Below, one piece after another: positions 5,468 to 5,518 of a stretch of DNA of 5,518 nucleotides. This DNA comes from Spirochaetaceae bacterium. Its GTDB lineage: Bacteria > Spirochaetota > Spirochaetia > Treponematales > Treponemataceae. The stretch is taken from assembly GCA_031290725.1 (NCBI GenBank), contig JAITMZ010000057.1, positions 1 through 5,518 on the forward strand, in the 5' to 3' direction. Position 1 is the first letter of the stretch. Each line of letters opens with the position of its first letter. Below the pieces are notes generated by a model that ran no database searches, was not told where the DNA came from, and was given only the letters and a program-made list of their open reading frames with translations. The translations under genes and the position numbers were made by a program.

Positions 5468-5518
5468 CGCGCCTACTATAAGCGCTGCACGGTTTCTGGG
5501 GAGGGGAGCGGGCGGGCG
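5468..5518. other. Window edge upstream of clpP, no gene assigned
   Basis: This stretch becomes GC-rich toward the edge. On the minus strand one frame ends in TAG at 5478-5476, with the would-be C-terminus SPETVQRL, and the other two frames stay open into the clpP leader. Any of these could be the tail of an upstream gene, but about 14 to 40 codons without a recognisable motif do not allow a call. Confidence 0.3.

Overview
This window carries four protein genes, all on the minus strand, so transcription runs from high to low coordinates. In that order they are: a ClpP-type serine protease subunit (5394-4777), a metallo-beta-lactamase-fold hydrolase of the glyoxalase II type (4768-4076), GatB, the B subunit of the tRNA-dependent amidotransferase (3881-2322), and the first 739 residues of an RND-superfamily efflux permease (2217-1) that runs off the low-coordinate edge. 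No tRNA, rRNA, CRISPR array, insertion sequence or phage gene is visible.

The coding DNA is GC-rich with strong G/C preference at third codon positions. This produces many long false reading frames opposite or out of frame with the real genes. The spaces between transcription units are clearly more AT-rich. The ClpP sequence (catalytic motif ASAGA, and a tail reading DTDRD then YGLVSRI) looks, from memory, like the second ClpP type of spirochaetes, especially treponemes. GatB and the HAE1-like RND pump fit a spirochaete too. This assignment is an inference without any database search, and a GC-rich treponeme-like bacterium is my best guess.

Layout: clpP and the hydrolase are separated by 8 nt, and the hydrolase's Shine-Dalgarno overlaps the clpP stop, so they are almost certainly one operon. 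A 194-nt gap with a weak terminator-like hairpin and a second nested inverted repeat separates them from gatB. A 104-nt AT-rich gap separates gatB from the RND gene, which starts at GTG behind a good ribosome site. An 8-bp box (CGCTTATA, minus strand) occurs in all three upstream regions, and upstream of clpP lies a perfect 11-bp direct repeat next to a good promoter candidate.

The genes do not form one pathway: protein turnover, small-molecule thioester or similar hydrolysis, tRNA charging by transamidation, and efflux. gatA/gatC and a membrane-fusion partner for the pump are not in the window. I see no convincing novel system. The items most worth checking are the regulatory repeats, the roughly 34-residue insertion in GatB, and the single-aspartate TM4 motif of the pump.
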